Source: Rothia nasisuis
GTDB lineage: Bacteria; Actinomycetota; Actinomycetes; Actinomycetales; Micrococcaceae
Direction: 5' to 3'
Length of the DNA stretch: 64,000 nt
NCBI RefSeq assembly: GCF_928381405.1
Contig: NZ_CAKMSB010000003.1
Coordinates: 62,001-126,000, forward strand
Shown: piece by piece, positions 8,496 through 17,163 of the stretch
Numbering within the stretch: the first letter of the stretch is position 1
Layout: the number at the start of each line of letters is the position of its first letter
The notes under the pieces: generated by a model
The model's database searches: none
The model's input: the letters and a program-made list of their open reading frames with translations, nothing else
What the model was told of the DNA's origin: nothing
Translations under genes and position numbers: made by a program

Positions 8496-9428
8496 GTGCA
8501 AGCAGTTCGTTCACGTTTGGCCGGTTCTGATAAGACCACCGGCGTTCTGCTGGTCATTGGCTCCTGCATCTCCCTACAGGTGGGAGCGGCTTTTGCTGTG
8601 CAGCTCTTCCCCCAGCTGGGAGCCTGGGGCGTGACCACCCTGCGTCTGGGAGTAGCGGCCCTGGTCATCTGCACTCTCACCCGGCCCCTCTTCTGGCGGT
8701 GGACGCCCGCCCAGTGGGTCGCCGTGATCCTGCTCGGGGCTGCCTTCGCCGGCATGAACGGGGCCTTCTACCACGCCATTGAGCTGCTCCCCCTGGGGCT
8801 GGCAGTCTCGGTGGAGTTTATCGGCCCGCTGGTTCTGGCAGCTGTGCTCTCCCGCCGGCCTATCGACGCCCTCTGGATTGGACTAGCCACTATCGGTATG
8901 GCCCTCATCGGGGCTGAAAAGGCCTTCGGAGTTGAGCACATTTCTACCCTTGGCCTGGTCTTTGCCCTGGTCGCAGCCTTCTTCTGGGCCTGTTATATTC
9001 TGGCCAGCTCCCGCGTAGGCAGGCTCTTTGATGGGGCGGGCGGCCTGGGGGCCGCCCTGGTCGTCGCCACCCTCATTACCCTCCCCTTGGGCGGGGCCGG
9101 GGCTGCCCAGGCCTTTGCCGACCCGGGCGTCCTTGCCCTGGCAGTGGGTACGGGCCTGCTGGCGTCCGTGGTTCCTTACACTTTCGAGCTGGCGGCCCTG
9201 CGCCGCCTGCCCAATAATGTCTTCTCGATTCTGCTCAGCCTAGAGCCTGGTATCGCAGCCATTGGCGGCTGGCTGCTGCTAGACCAAGAAACCGGTGCCC
9301 TGCGCTGGGCGGCGATCCTGCTGTTGACTGTAGCCTCTATGGGTATCACAGCGACATCCCGCCCCAAGCGGGCAGCAGGCGAGCCTGCGCCCGTCACCAG
9401 CACCATCGCCCAGGTGGACGCCCTCTAG
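8496..9428 (+). CDS. EamA/RhtA-family metabolite exporter
   Basis: 310 residues with ten predicted membrane helices in two EamA repeats, the drug/metabolite transporter fold. Overall pattern (GAAFAVQLFPQLGAWGVTTLRL near the start, helix 4 FIGPLVLAAVLSRRP, SLEPGIAAIGGWLLLDQ in the second repeat) matches RhtA-type threonine/homoserine exporters. The GTG at 8496 was chosen because homology begins directly after it; the upstream 170 bases to the divergent EcsC gene contain no other gene. It converges on the spermidine-synthase-like gene, and both stop codons share the same CTAG. Substrate is inferred from family resemblance, not proven. Confidence 0.88.
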   Translation: MQAVRSRLAGSDKTTGVLLVIGSCISLQVGAAFAVQLFPQLGAWGVTTLRLGVAALVICTLTRPLFWRWTPAQWVAVILLGAAFAGMNGAFYHAIELLPLGLAVSVEFIGPLVLAAVLSRRPIDALWIGLATIGMALIGAEKAFGVEHISTLGLVFALVAAFFWACYILASSRVGRLFDGAGGLGAALVVATLITLPLGGAGAAQAFADPGVLALAVGTGLLASVVPYTFELAALRRLPNNVFSILLSLEPGIAAIGGWLLLDQETGALRWAAILLLTVASMGITATSRPKRAAGEPAPVTSTIAQVDAL

Positions 9429-10234
9429 CCCAGCTTGTCGAGCAGCTCCACCAGCTCATCGGTGCCCAGGGCGGACGCCGGGTGCGGCCCGGCACCCACC
9501 AGGTAGGTTGCGGCGTCCTGGGTGAGCGCCACATGGGAGCCCACCAGAATAAGGTTGCCCGCATGGCGGCCGCCCAGCATGGTGGTATCAGTCAGGCACC
9601 AGACGTGCTCAAAGACCTCTAATAGGGTTCGGGCCTGGGCCACGAAGAAGCTGAGCCCGGCGTCGTCGCCCACATTGACGGCCAGCAGGCCGCCCGCACT
9701 ATCACCGGCTGCCGGGGCCAGGGCCTGGCGCAGGTCGGTGTAAAACTCGGCGGTGGTCAGGTGGGGCGGAGCCTCCCAGCCCGAGAAAATATCGAGGACA
9801 ACCACATCCAGACCGCCCGGGGCACCCAACTCATCCCTCAGGCGGGGAGCGGCCGCGGCGGCATCCTCAATCAAAATTGTGCAGTTAGTACCTTCTGGCA
9901 GGGGCAGCTGCTCCATCACAAAACCGGGCAGCTCCCGCTCGATGTCAACAGCCAGCTGGGCTGAGCCGGGCCGGGTGGCCTGAATATAGCGCACCAGGGT
10001 CAGAGCCCCTGCCCCCAGGTGGGCGGCGGTGATGGGCGCCCCGGGCTCAGCCTGAAGATCAACCAGGTTGCCGATCCGGCGTAGGTACTCGTAGAAGATG
10101 AAGTCGGGGTGGGCTAGATCCACGTGAGACTGCTCTGCCCCGCCGATTTCAAGAATCCGGCCGGTCGCTGAGAAGCCGTCAGGGGCAACGGATGCGCTCA
10201 GGCCAGAAAAAGAAAGTTGAATGGTGCGTGACAT
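9425..10234 (-). CDS. Spermidine synthase-like (polyamine aminopropyltransferase fold) protein
   Basis: 269 residues, Rossmann-type methyltransferase fold. Visible elements: AAHLGAGALTLVRYIQ (about 71-86, nucleotide-binding glycine loop), LAVDIERELPGF (acidic strand-2 end), ILIEDAAAAAPRL, and DVVVLDIFSGWEAPPHLTTAEFY, which replaces the D-x-x-D-P active-site segment of true spermidine synthases. Such short actinobacterial homologues are annotated 'fused/spermidine synthase-like' and most lack proof of activity. Here the canonical catalytic Asp context is altered, so activity is doubtful. It follows the cation diffusion facilitator gene with a 26-base gap on the same strand. Confidence 0.75.
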   Translation of the reverse strand: MSRTIQLSFSGLSASVAPDGFSATGRILEIGGAEQSHVDLAHPDFIFYEYLRRIGNLVDLQAEPGAPITAAHLGAGALTLVRYIQATRPGSAQLAVDIERELPGFVMEQLPLPEGTNCTILIEDAAAAAPRLRDELGAPGGLDVVVLDIFSGWEAPPHLTTAEFYTDLRQALAPAAGDSAGGLLAVNVGDDAGLSFFVAQARTLLEVFEHVWCLTDTTMLGGRHAGNLILVGSHVALTQDAATYLVGAGPHPASALGTDELVELLDKLG

Positions 10235-10260
10235 GTTCTCTAGCCTAGCCCCTTTCCGGT

Positions 10261-11205
10261 CTAGTGCAGGTGCCGCAGGTCTTCGTCGGCAGCCAGGGAG
10301 TGCGGCTCCATCTGGAAGGTGGAGTGCTTAATGGACACCTCAAAATGCTCAGCCACGCAGCTTTGCAGGTGTTTGAGAATCTCTACGGAGTGGCCCGAGG
10401 TGAAGCACTCGTCGTCGAGCACAATGTGGGCGGTGAGCACCGGCAGGTCGGAGGAAATCTGGCTGGCGTGTAGGTCGTGTACGGCAACCACGTGGGGCTG
10501 GCTTTCCAGGTGGCGGCGGACCTCGTCGAGATCAAGCCCGCGCGGGGTTGATTCCAGCAGGACCGAGGTGGTTTCGCGGAAGAGCTTGACGGTGCGCGGA
10601 ATAATGAGCAGGCCGATGAGCACAGCCACTAGGGCGTCGGCCTGGTAGAAGCCGGTACGCCAGATAATAAGGGCCGAGATAATAACCGCCACCGACCCCA
10701 GGGCGTCGTTGAGCACTTCCAGGAAGGCGGCCCGCATGTTGAAGTTGGTGCGGTCGCCGCCCACCAGCACCGCAATCATCACGATGTTGCCCACCAGGCC
10801 AATGACGCCGAAAATCAGCACTTCAAGGCCGGGTATGGGGGCAGGTTCCAGCAGGCGCTGCACCGCCTCGTAAAGCACAAAGAGCCCAACCCCGAGCAGC
10901 ACGGCGGCCTGGAACATGGCCGAGAGCACCTCGACCCGGCGGAACCCCCAGGTGTGGCGCGAGGACGCCGGCAGGCGGGCCAGACGCGCGGCGGCCAGGG
11001 CAACGCTGACCCCCAGGGCATCGGTGAAAACGTGGACCGTGTCAAAGAGCAGGGCCAGGGAACCGGTCAGCCAGGCTCCGGTCAACTGGAAGGCAACCAA
11101 TGACCAGGCAATAACCACCACAATGATAAGGCGGCGCTCGTTAGCCCCGCTGCCGTGGGAATGCCCGTGGGCATGGCTGTGGGAGTGGCCGTGCGAGTGG
11201 CCCAT
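10261..11205 (-). CDS. Cation diffusion facilitator, Zn/Co efflux (CzcD type)
   Basis: 314 residues. The first 20 residues are a Gly-His-Ser metal-binding tail (eight His residues). Six membrane helices follow. The helix-II metal site is DTVHVFTDALG (about 55-65) and the helix-V site EVLNDALGSVAV. A C-terminal cytoplasmic domain carries the CDF dimer fold (HVVAVHDLHASQI...). CDF proteins export Zn2+ or similar divalent ions in exchange for protons. The gene lies 11 bases after the acylphosphatase gene, in a same-strand run from the DsbA-like gene to the spermidine-synthase-like gene. Confidence 0.93.
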   Translation of the reverse strand: MGHSHGHSHSHAHGHSHGSGANERRLIIVVVIAWSLVAFQLTGAWLTGSLALLFDTVHVFTDALGVSVALAAARLARLPASSRHTWGFRRVEVLSAMFQAAVLLGVGLFVLYEAVQRLLEPAPIPGLEVLIFGVIGLVGNIVMIAVLVGGDRTNFNMRAAFLEVLNDALGSVAVIISALIIWRTGFYQADALVAVLIGLLIIPRTVKLFRETTSVLLESTPRGLDLDEVRRHLESQPHVVAVHDLHASQISSDLPVLTAHIVLDDECFTSGHSVEILKHLQSCVAEHFEVSIKHSTFQMEPHSLAADEDLRHLH

Positions 11206-11216
11206 GGTGTGCCCTT

Positions 11217-11534
11217 CTAGTAAATGCCGAACCCCTTATAGGAGCCAACCGGCTGGGTGATGTCAGAGTCAACATGATCAATCCTACCAGCGGTATCGCC
11301 GCCGGTCAGTTCGGCAAGGAGCTGCTCACAGGCGTCCGCGCTGCCCTGGGCGACAATCTCAACCGACCCGTCGTCCATGTTTTTGGCGTAGCCCACCAGC
11401 CCCAGGGGCTTAGCAATACCGGCCACCCACCAGCGAAAGCCCACGCCCTGCACGTGCCCGTAGGCTGTCGCCATGAGCTGGGCCTCAGCGGGTTCAGCGG
11501 GAGTTCTATCGGTGAAAATATCAAAGAAACCCAT
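11217..11534 (-). CDS. Acylphosphatase
   Basis: 105 residues. The core matches acylphosphatase, which hydrolyses carboxyl-phosphate bonds such as those in acetyl phosphate and 1,3-bisphosphoglycerate. The phosphate-binding loop GHVQGVGFR (catalytic Arg) is at about 26-34, and the catalytic Asn is in YAKNMDDGSVEI. The first ~20 residues (MGFFDIFTDRTPAEPAEAQL) extend beyond the usual start; an internal Met at residue 21 is an alternative, but neither start has a strong ribosome site. It lies 17 bases after the nitrilase gene. The Pta-AckA pair nearby produces acetyl phosphate, but no regulatory link is shown. Confidence 0.9.
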   Translation of the reverse strand: MGFFDIFTDRTPAEPAEAQLMATAYGHVQGVGFRWWVAGIAKPLGLVGYAKNMDDGSVEIVAQGSADACEQLLAELTGGDTAGRIDHVDSDITQPVGSYKGFGIY

Positions 11535-11551
11535 GTCAGAAGACTCTTTCT

Positions 11552-12367
11552 CTAGTAGTCCAGCTTGGCGTTCGCCAGTACGGGTAGGGCCTGGCGGGCC
11601 CGGTCTACCTCAGTGAGGTCAAGGTCAACCACCAGAATCTCGGGAGCTTCACCGGCCTCAGCCAGGGTCGCACTGAAGGGGGAAACTACCCGGGAGTAGC
11701 CCACGCCGGTCGGCTGGGTAATATCTGCCCGCGGGTCAGCGCTGGTAGGCGACGCCTGGTCAACAGCCAACACAAACATATTGGAATCTAGGGCACGGGC
11801 ACTGGTGAGAATCTGCCACTGGCTCACCTTGCCCTCACCCCCAGCCCAGGACGCCGCAACAATCGTTGCCTTAGCCCCTGCCCGGGAGTAGTCGGCAAAA
11901 AGCTTGGGGAAGCGCACGTCGTAACAGGTGGCCAGGCCAATTTTGGTGCCATCCACGGTGACGGTCACCAGCTGTTCACCGGCCTTAACGCCCTCAGATT
12001 CCTTAAAACCAAAAGCGTCGTAGAGGTGCATCTTAGTGTAGACGGTCTCTACCCCGTTCTGGTCGAAGCAGTAGAGGTTGTTATAAACCCGCAGGTTCCA
12101 TTCATCAGAGAGCTGCACCGGGGCGAAGCCGCCCGCCACCACGGTCACGTAGTTCTCGCGAGCAATGTTAGCGAGGGCGGTGCGGAAGGTTAGCTCGTGT
12201 TGGGCAGCATCGTCGTAGAGGCGCCCGCCAAAACTCAGCATGGCTGCCTCGGGGAAGACCACCAGGCGGGCTCCGCGCTCTGCTGCGAGCGCCGTGTATT
12301 CACGGATCGTCTCGATATTGCGGGCAACGTCCTTGGTACTGAGCATCTGGGCGAGAGCTATCTTCAT
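11552..12367 (-). CDS. Carbon-nitrogen hydrolase (nitrilase superfamily)
   Basis: 271 residues from the ATG at 12367. The nitrilase triad is visible: Glu40 (VVFPEAAM), Lys112 (YTKMHLYD) and Cys148 (LATCYDVRFP). The family hydrolyses amides, nitriles or carbamoyl compounds; the PEAAMLSFGGRLYDDA and CYDVRFPKLF context resembles Nit2/omega-amidase-like and deaminated-glutathione amidase enzymes. An in-frame extension to 12451 exists, but it lacks family similarity and partly overlaps a 57-bp palindrome, so it was rejected. Cytosolic; exact substrate unknown. Confidence 0.9.
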   Translation of the reverse strand: MKIALAQMLSTKDVARNIETIREYTALAAERGARLVVFPEAAMLSFGGRLYDDAAQHELTFRTALANIARENYVTVVAGGFAPVQLSDEWNLRVYNNLYCFDQNGVETVYTKMHLYDAFGFKESEGVKAGEQLVTVTVDGTKIGLATCYDVRFPKLFADYSRAGAKATIVAASWAGGEGKVSQWQILTSARALDSNMFVLAVDQASPTSADPRADITQPTGVGYSRVVSPFSATLAEAGEAPEILVVDLDLTEVDRARQALPVLANAKLDY

Positions 12368-12422
12368 ACCTTCAACTCTAGAGGGCGCAGCGGGCGGTGA
12401 CCAGGCGTCCGCCCCGGTGAAT

Positions 12423-12479
12423 GTAATCGAAACCTTCATCTGCGCGTTCAAAGAACACGCACATGAAGGTTTCGGTTAC
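12423..12479. repeat. 57-bp palindromic element, copy 1
   Basis: A near-perfect palindrome beginning GTAATCGAAACCTTCAT and ending ATGAAGGTTTCGGTTAC, with a self-complementary centre (TGCGCGTTC / GAACACGCA). It lies between the DsbA-like and nitrilase genes, where it could act as a terminator. A second element of exactly the same length, with the same ends but different arm sequence, is at 25490-25546. Confidence 0.8.
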
Positions 12480-12491
12480 CTACACGACTTC

Positions 12492-13163
12492 TTAGAGACC
12501 CGCCGCCTGCTTGAAGGCCGCCACCATGTCGGCGGTGCTGGTACCTGAGTCCACGTTCTCCAGTTTGGTTCCCTCCACCACGAAACTGGGGGTGCCCTTC
12601 ACACCTGCGGCGACGCCGTCCTGGTACTCCTGCTCAATCAGGGCCAGGGCACCTTCGCTTGCCAGGTCAGACTCGAAACGGGAGCGATCCAGGCCCAGCT
12701 CTTCGGCGTAGTCACCCATGAGGGTGGCGAACTGGGCGGTGTCGGTGATCTCCTTCCAGTCGGCCTGGTGGGTGTAGAGGTGATCAGCCATAGCCACGTA
12801 AGCCCCCTGAGCCTCAGCAGCCTGCACTGCCTGGGCCGCAGGGACGGCATTGGCGTGCATGGGCAGCGGGAAATGGCGTACCGTCACGTTCATGGTGCCC
12901 TCCAGTTCGGCAGCAGCCTCCCGGTACTTGGGGTCGGCCTTGGCGCAGTAGGGGCACTGCAAATCGGTGTAGAGGGTGACCGTGGGGGCCCCGTCCGTCA
13001 CTGCATTGAGCTGGTAGCCAGCATCGGTGCGGACGCCCGCCGCAGCTTCACCGCTCGCGGCAGCAGAAGCGCCGGCGGTGGTCTCGGTAGAACCGCCACA
13101 GGCCACCAAACCCAGCAGAGGGAGGGTGCTCACAAGGGCTCGGCGGGTGAGTTTCACAGACAT
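12492..13163 (-). CDS. DsbA-family thiol:disulfide oxidoreductase lipoprotein
   Basis: 223 residues. An N-terminal signal with twin Arg (KLTRRALVSTLPLLGLVAC) ends in a lipobox with Cys22, so the protein is probably a lipid-anchored extracytoplasmic protein. Residues 60-220 form a thioredoxin-like DsbA fold with the redox motif CPYC at 70-73 and the cis-proline loop GTPSF near 195. It should oxidise or isomerise disulfides in exported proteins, as in the actinobacterial DsbA/MdbA group. It is followed by the 57-bp palindrome and then the nitrilase gene. Confidence 0.92.
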   Translation of the reverse strand: MSVKLTRRALVSTLPLLGLVACGGSTETTAGASAAASGEAAAGVRTDAGYQLNAVTDGAPTVTLYTDLQCPYCAKADPKYREAAAELEGTMNVTVRHFPLPMHANAVPAAQAVQAAEAQGAYVAMADHLYTHQADWKEITDTAQFATLMGDYAEELGLDRSRFESDLASEGALALIEQEYQDGVAAGVKGTPSFVVEGTKLENVDSGTSTADMVAAFKQAAGL

Positions 13164-13315
13164 AAGACTCTTCTCTCAGACGATAGTTCTGAACCCAGCC
13201 TAACCAACCGACTGTACCCCCTGCGGGCACAGACTGTCAGCAAGCGTCCGCCCCTCATGAGATACCACACAAACGCACGCCGCTCCGCCCCTAAAGTCCA
13301 CACAAAGGAATAAAC

Positions 13316-13402
13316 TCAGAAGTAAACATACGGTAGCCCCACGGCCACCGTAACCCACAAAAACACAGCCACAAGGATGTAGACCCAGATGACCAACGGC
13401 AT
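13316..13402 (-). CDS. Possible 28-residue membrane peptide antisense to pta start
   Basis: A short frame from ATG at 13402 encodes a peptide that is almost all one hydrophobic helix (starts MPLVIWVYILVAVFLWVTVA). It overlaps the first 14 bases of pta on the opposite strand. No clear ribosome site is visible. The composition is unusual for a chance frame in GC-rich DNA, which is the only reason it is listed. Confidence 0.2.
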   Translation of the reverse strand: MPLVIWVYILVAVFLWVTVAVGLPYVYF

Positions 13403-15500
13403 GTACATTTCCGCGATGAACCAGGGCTCAGGCAAGTCCCTCATCGCCATCGGCCTAATCGACTCCCTGCTCAAAGAAACCGACCGCGTGGGCTTCTTCC
13501 GCCCCGTCTTCAGCGGCGAAATCGAGTCACAAGACCCCCTCATCCGTCTGCTCCGCACCAAGTACAACCTCAGCGACGCCCAGGCCCGCGGCGGCGTCTC
13601 CCTCGAACGCTGCCGCGAACTGCTGGCCTCCGGCGATCACGAAGAAATGTCCTCCATCGCCGTCTCCGTCTACTCCGACATGGCCAAGCACTGCGACGCC
13701 ATCATCGTCGACGGCACCGACCTGCTCTCCCACAACGCAGCCACCGTAGAATTCGACCTCAACGCCCAGTTCGCCAAAGACCTCGGCACCCCCGTCATCG
13801 CCGTCGTCGGCGCCCAGGAATCCACCGTCTCAGACGTCGTCAACGCCGTGGACGTCGCCCGCACCGAACTCCACGGAGCCAAGGTTGACCTGCTGGCCGT
13901 CATGGTCAACCGCGCCCGCCCCGAACTGCGCGAAGAAATCCTCAAAAACGTCAAGCGCGGCCCCTCTAACCGCCCCGTCTACGTCCTGCCTGAGCTGCCC
14001 GAAATCTCACTGCCCACCGTCGCCGAAGTGGTCTACAACCTCGGCCTGGGCCACGAAGGCATGAGCCAGGACTTCCTGGACCGCGACATCCACGACATCA
14101 AAATCGCGGCCATGACCGTCTCCAACTTCCTCTCACAGTTCACCGACGGCGACTTCGTCATCGTCCCCGGCGACCGCTCCGACATCATGGTCGCTACCCT
14201 GGCCTCAGCTCTGGCGCCATCCTTTCCCGCTCCTTCCGGTATGCTGCTGACCGGCGGCCTGGCTGCAGAACTCAAGGGCGACACCGCCATCGGCCAGCTG
14301 GTTGAAAAGGCCCCCTTCCCCGTCTTCTCCACCCAGCTCGATACCTTCAAGGCAGGCCGTGCCGTCTCCATGGTGCGCGGCCAGCTGGCCCTCGGCCAGC
14401 CCCGCAAGATTGCAACGGCCCTGGGCGAATGGTTCCGCAACGTCGACGAAAAGGAACTCTTCGAGCGCCTCGAACTCGAACGCCCCGCCACCATGACCCC
14501 TCTACGCTTTCTGCACAACCTCATCGAAAAGGCCCGCAGCGACCGCCGCTCCATCGTCCTGCCCGAAGGCTACGACCCCCGCATCCTACGCGCCGCCTCC
14601 ATCATCGTCCGCCGCGACTTCTGCGACCTCACACTGATCGGCAACCCCGAAAAAATCGCAGAAATCTGCCAGCGCGAATCCATTGACCTGCCCATCGCAG
14701 AGGACGGCAAGCGCGGCGTCACCATCATCGATCTCGACAAGAACGACTACACCGAGGACTTCGCCAAAACCTACGCCGACTTGCGCGCCCACAAGGGCAT
14801 GACCTTCGAAGGCGCCCAGAACCGCATGATGGACCCCTCCTACTTCGGCACCATGCTGGTGCACAAGGGCATCGTGGACGGCATGGTCTCCGGCGCTGTC
14901 AACACCACAGCCAATACCATCCGCCCCTCCCTGGAGTTCATCAAAACCCGCGAGGGCGTTAACGTGGTCTCCTCCGTCTTCCTCATGCTCATGGAAGACC
15001 GCGTGCTGGTCTTCGGTGACTGCGCCGTCAACCCCAACCCCAACGCCGAGCAGCTGGCTGACATCGCCAGAGCCTCGGCAGAGACCGCCCGCCAGTTCGG
15101 CGTTGACCCCAAGGTGGCCATGCTCTCCTACTCCACCGGCACCTCCGGCTCCGGTACCGACGTTGAGCTCGTGGCCGAAGCCACCGAGAAGCTGCGCGAA
15201 TCTAACCCCGACTTCGCCTTCGAGGGCCCCATCCAGTTCGACGCGGCCTCCAACATGTCCATCGCCTCCTCCAAGCTCCCCGGCTCAGAGGTCGCAGGCC
15301 AGGCAACCGTCTTCATCTTCCCCGACCTGAACACCGGCAACAACACCTACAAGGCTGTTCAGCAGACCTCCGGCGCTGTAGCCGTCGGCCCCGTCCTGCA
15401 GGGCCTGCGCAAGCCTGTGAACGACCTCTCCCGCGGCGCTACCGTCGATGACATCATCAACACCGTGGCTATCACCGCTATTCAGGCCCAAACCCTGTAA
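13389..15500 (+). CDS. pta: Phosphate acetyltransferase (long, three-domain form)
   Basis: 703 residues, the usual length of the long Pta. It interconverts acetyl-CoA plus phosphate and acetyl phosphate plus CoA. Domains: N-terminal P-loop/BioD-like domain starting MYISAMNQGSGKS (about 5-17), a central DRTGG domain (about 215-330), and the C-terminal PTA_PTB catalytic domain (about 375-700) containing SIVLPEGYDPRILRAA, DGMVSGAVNTTANTIRP and SYSTGTSGSG. The start directly precedes the P-loop domain, so no extension is needed. It forms an operon with ackA, separated by 250 bases holding the structured element at 15537-15684. Confidence 0.96.
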   Translation: MTNGMYISAMNQGSGKSLIAIGLIDSLLKETDRVGFFRPVFSGEIESQDPLIRLLRTKYNLSDAQARGGVSLERCRELLASGDHEEMSSIAVSVYSDMAKHCDAIIVDGTDLLSHNAATVEFDLNAQFAKDLGTPVIAVVGAQESTVSDVVNAVDVARTELHGAKVDLLAVMVNRARPELREEILKNVKRGPSNRPVYVLPELPEISLPTVAEVVYNLGLGHEGMSQDFLDRDIHDIKIAAMTVSNFLSQFTDGDFVIVPGDRSDIMVATLASALAPSFPAPSGMLLTGGLAAELKGDTAIGQLVEKAPFPVFSTQLDTFKAGRAVSMVRGQLALGQPRKIATALGEWFRNVDEKELFERLELERPATMTPLRFLHNLIEKARSDRRSIVLPEGYDPRILRAASIIVRRDFCDLTLIGNPEKIAEICQRESIDLPIAEDGKRGVTIIDLDKNDYTEDFAKTYADLRAHKGMTFEGAQNRMMDPSYFGTMLVHKGIVDGMVSGAVNTTANTIRPSLEFIKTREGVNVVSSVFLMLMEDRVLVFGDCAVNPNPNAEQLADIARASAETARQFGVDPKVAMLSYSTGTSGSGTDVELVAEATEKLRESNPDFAFEGPIQFDAASNMSIASSKLPGSEVAGQATVFIFPDLNTGNNTYKAVQQTSGAVAVGPVLQGLRKPVNDLSRGATVDDIINTVAITAIQAQTL

Positions 15501-15536
15501 TAGGACGCACGGGGTTGGGTTGGCAGAACGGCCGCA

Positions 15537-15684
15537 GCGGACTCCCCTGCGGCGACTAACCTTCTCGAGCTCGCCCTGGAGGGCTCGCTCGATTCATGCC
15601 CCGCCTAACGGCGGATTCCGTTCGCTCTCGTGTGCTGGCGCACCCGCTCACTCCATCCAGCCAGTCGCCTTTCGGGGAGTCCGC
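15537..15684 (+). repeat. Structured intergenic element, copy 1 (pta-ackA)
   Basis: Outer stem GCGGACTCCCC (15537-15547) pairs perfectly with 15674-15684. After a small internal loop, GCGACT (15552-15557) pairs with AGTCGC (15663-15668). Inside lie ACTAACCTTCTCG (15555-15567), a hairpin (GAGC..GCCC TGGA GGGC..GCTC), CGATTCATGCC (15590-15600) and further small hairpins (for example CCGCC TAAC GGCGG). The same single-stranded segments and the same architecture, with different stem sequences, recur at 26290-26393. It lies 66 bases before ackA. Confidence 0.75.
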
Positions 15685-15750
15685 CTGCGTCCTAGGCGCA
15701 AACGTCCGCGTACCCCCTCACTCACTAAGCAACTAAAGGAAAACACTTTC

Positions 15751-16890
15751 ATGCTCGTACTCGTTATTAACTGCGGTTCCTCATCTGTGAAGTACCAGGT
15801 GCGTGACACCGCCGCTACCGGTGAAGAGAACCAGGTCATCGCTAAGGGCCTGGTGGAGAACATCGGCTCAGCCGAGATTCCCACCCACACCGAAGCCCTC
15901 GACATCATGGCTAAGGCCCTGGTTGAGCCCCTGCACGGCAAGACCATCGACGCTATCGGCCACCGTATCGTTCAGGGCGGCGATGTCTTCTCAGAGCCCG
16001 TGCTGGTCACTGACGAGGTCATCGCTAAGATTGATGAGCTCTCCCCCTTAGCTCCCCTGCACAACCCCGCCCATGTGCTGGGTCTGAAGGCTGCCCAGGA
16101 AACCTACCCCGGCGTCCCCATGGTTGCCGTCTTCGATACCGCCTTCCACGGCACCATGCCCGAGCACGTCTACCGTTACGCTGTGCCCGAAGAACTGGTG
16201 GAGAAGTACGGCGTGCGCCGCTACGGCTTCCACGGCACCAGCCACGACTACGTCACCGGCATTGCCGCTGACTTCCTGGGCCTGGACCGCTCCGACTTCA
16301 ACGGCGTTATCGCCCACCTGGGTAACGGCGCGTCCGTCACCGCTGTTGAGGGCGGTCAGTGCCTGGACACCTCCATGGGCTACACCCCCCTGGCTGGCCT
16401 GGTCATGGGTACCCGCTCCGGCGACATCGACCCCTCCGTGCTGACCTCCATTATGATGCGCGACCCCGAGATGACTCCCGCCAAGATGGACTCCCTGCTG
16501 AACAAGGAATCCGGCCTGCTCGCTATCGCTGGCAACAACGACATGCGCGCTGTGGTTGAGGCTATGGAAGCTGGGGACGAGCGCGCCAAGCTGGCCCTGG
16601 ACATGACCTCCTACCGCCTGGCTAAGTACATCGGCGCCTACCATGTGGCTGTTGGTGGCGCTAAGGCCCTGGTCTTCACCGCCGGTATCGGTGAGAACTC
16701 CCACCAGTTCCGCAAGCTGGCTGTTGAGCGCCTGGGTGCCCTGGGCATCAAGCTGGACGTCGAAGCCAACAAGGTACGCGGCGACGAGCCCCGCATCATC
16801 TCCACCGAGGACTCAGCTATCCCCGTCCTGGTTGTTCCAACCAACGAGGAAAAGGCTATCGCCGAGGCCACCGAGGCCCTGGTTGCCTAA
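15751..16890 (+). CDS. ackA: Acetate kinase
   Basis: 379 residues from ATG at 15751, which is preceded by AAAGGAAAA. It converts acetyl phosphate and ADP to acetate and ATP, completing the Pta-AckA overflow pathway. ASKHA-fold motifs: VLVINCGSSSVKYQV at the N-terminus, GHRIVQGG, FDTAFHGTMP, YGFHGTSHDYV, IAHLGNGASV, DTSMGYTPLAGLVMGTRSGDIDP and FTAGIGENS near the C-terminus, all characteristic. An upstream in-frame extension to 15448 runs through the structured element and into pta and is not real. A strong terminator follows. Confidence 0.97.
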   Translation: MLVLVINCGSSSVKYQVRDTAATGEENQVIAKGLVENIGSAEIPTHTEALDIMAKALVEPLHGKTIDAIGHRIVQGGDVFSEPVLVTDEVIAKIDELSPLAPLHNPAHVLGLKAAQETYPGVPMVAVFDTAFHGTMPEHVYRYAVPEELVEKYGVRRYGFHGTSHDYVTGIAADFLGLDRSDFNGVIAHLGNGASVTAVEGGQCLDTSMGYTPLAGLVMGTRSGDIDPSVLTSIMMRDPEMTPAKMDSLLNKESGLLAIAGNNDMRAVVEAMEAGDERAKLALDMTSYRLAKYIGAYHVAVGGAKALVFTAGIGENSHQFRKLAVERLGALGIKLDVEANKVRGDEPRIISTEDSAIPVLVVPTNEEKAIAEATEALVA

Positions 16891-16914
16891 GTTTTAGGGC
16901 TTCCCCATTGTAGG

Positions 16915-16972
16915 GCGGGGGTTCTTTCGAACTACGGTTCTTTACTGTGTTTCGAAAGAAACCCCGCTTTTC
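16915..16972 (+). terminator. Rho-independent terminator after ackA
   Basis: Sixteen-base arms (GCGGGGGTTCTTTCGA / TCGAAAGAAACCCCGC, one mismatch) with a ~20-base loop, followed by TTTTCG. Confidence 0.85.
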
Positions 16973-17163
16973 GTTTCTATCCAGGTAGCAAGATTCACCA
17001 GGCTAGGGGCACCCCGAGGAAACCCTTGAAAAACCTATCGACTTTTTTTAGATAACTTCTTGACTGGATTTAACCAAGGTATTAAAGTCAGAAGCACAAG
17101 AACTCACTCTTGATCCCCAAGTCTCAGCCAAAGACGGCTGACCAAGCACTCAAGGAGTACCCG

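Noticed and set aside
12368-12451. Longer start for the nitrilase gene
   Set aside because: The extra 28 residues have no family similarity and overlap the 57-bp palindrome.
15448-15750. In-frame N-terminal extension of ackA
   Set aside because: It runs through the structured element and the end of pta; acetate kinase homology begins at 15751 with a good ribosome site.
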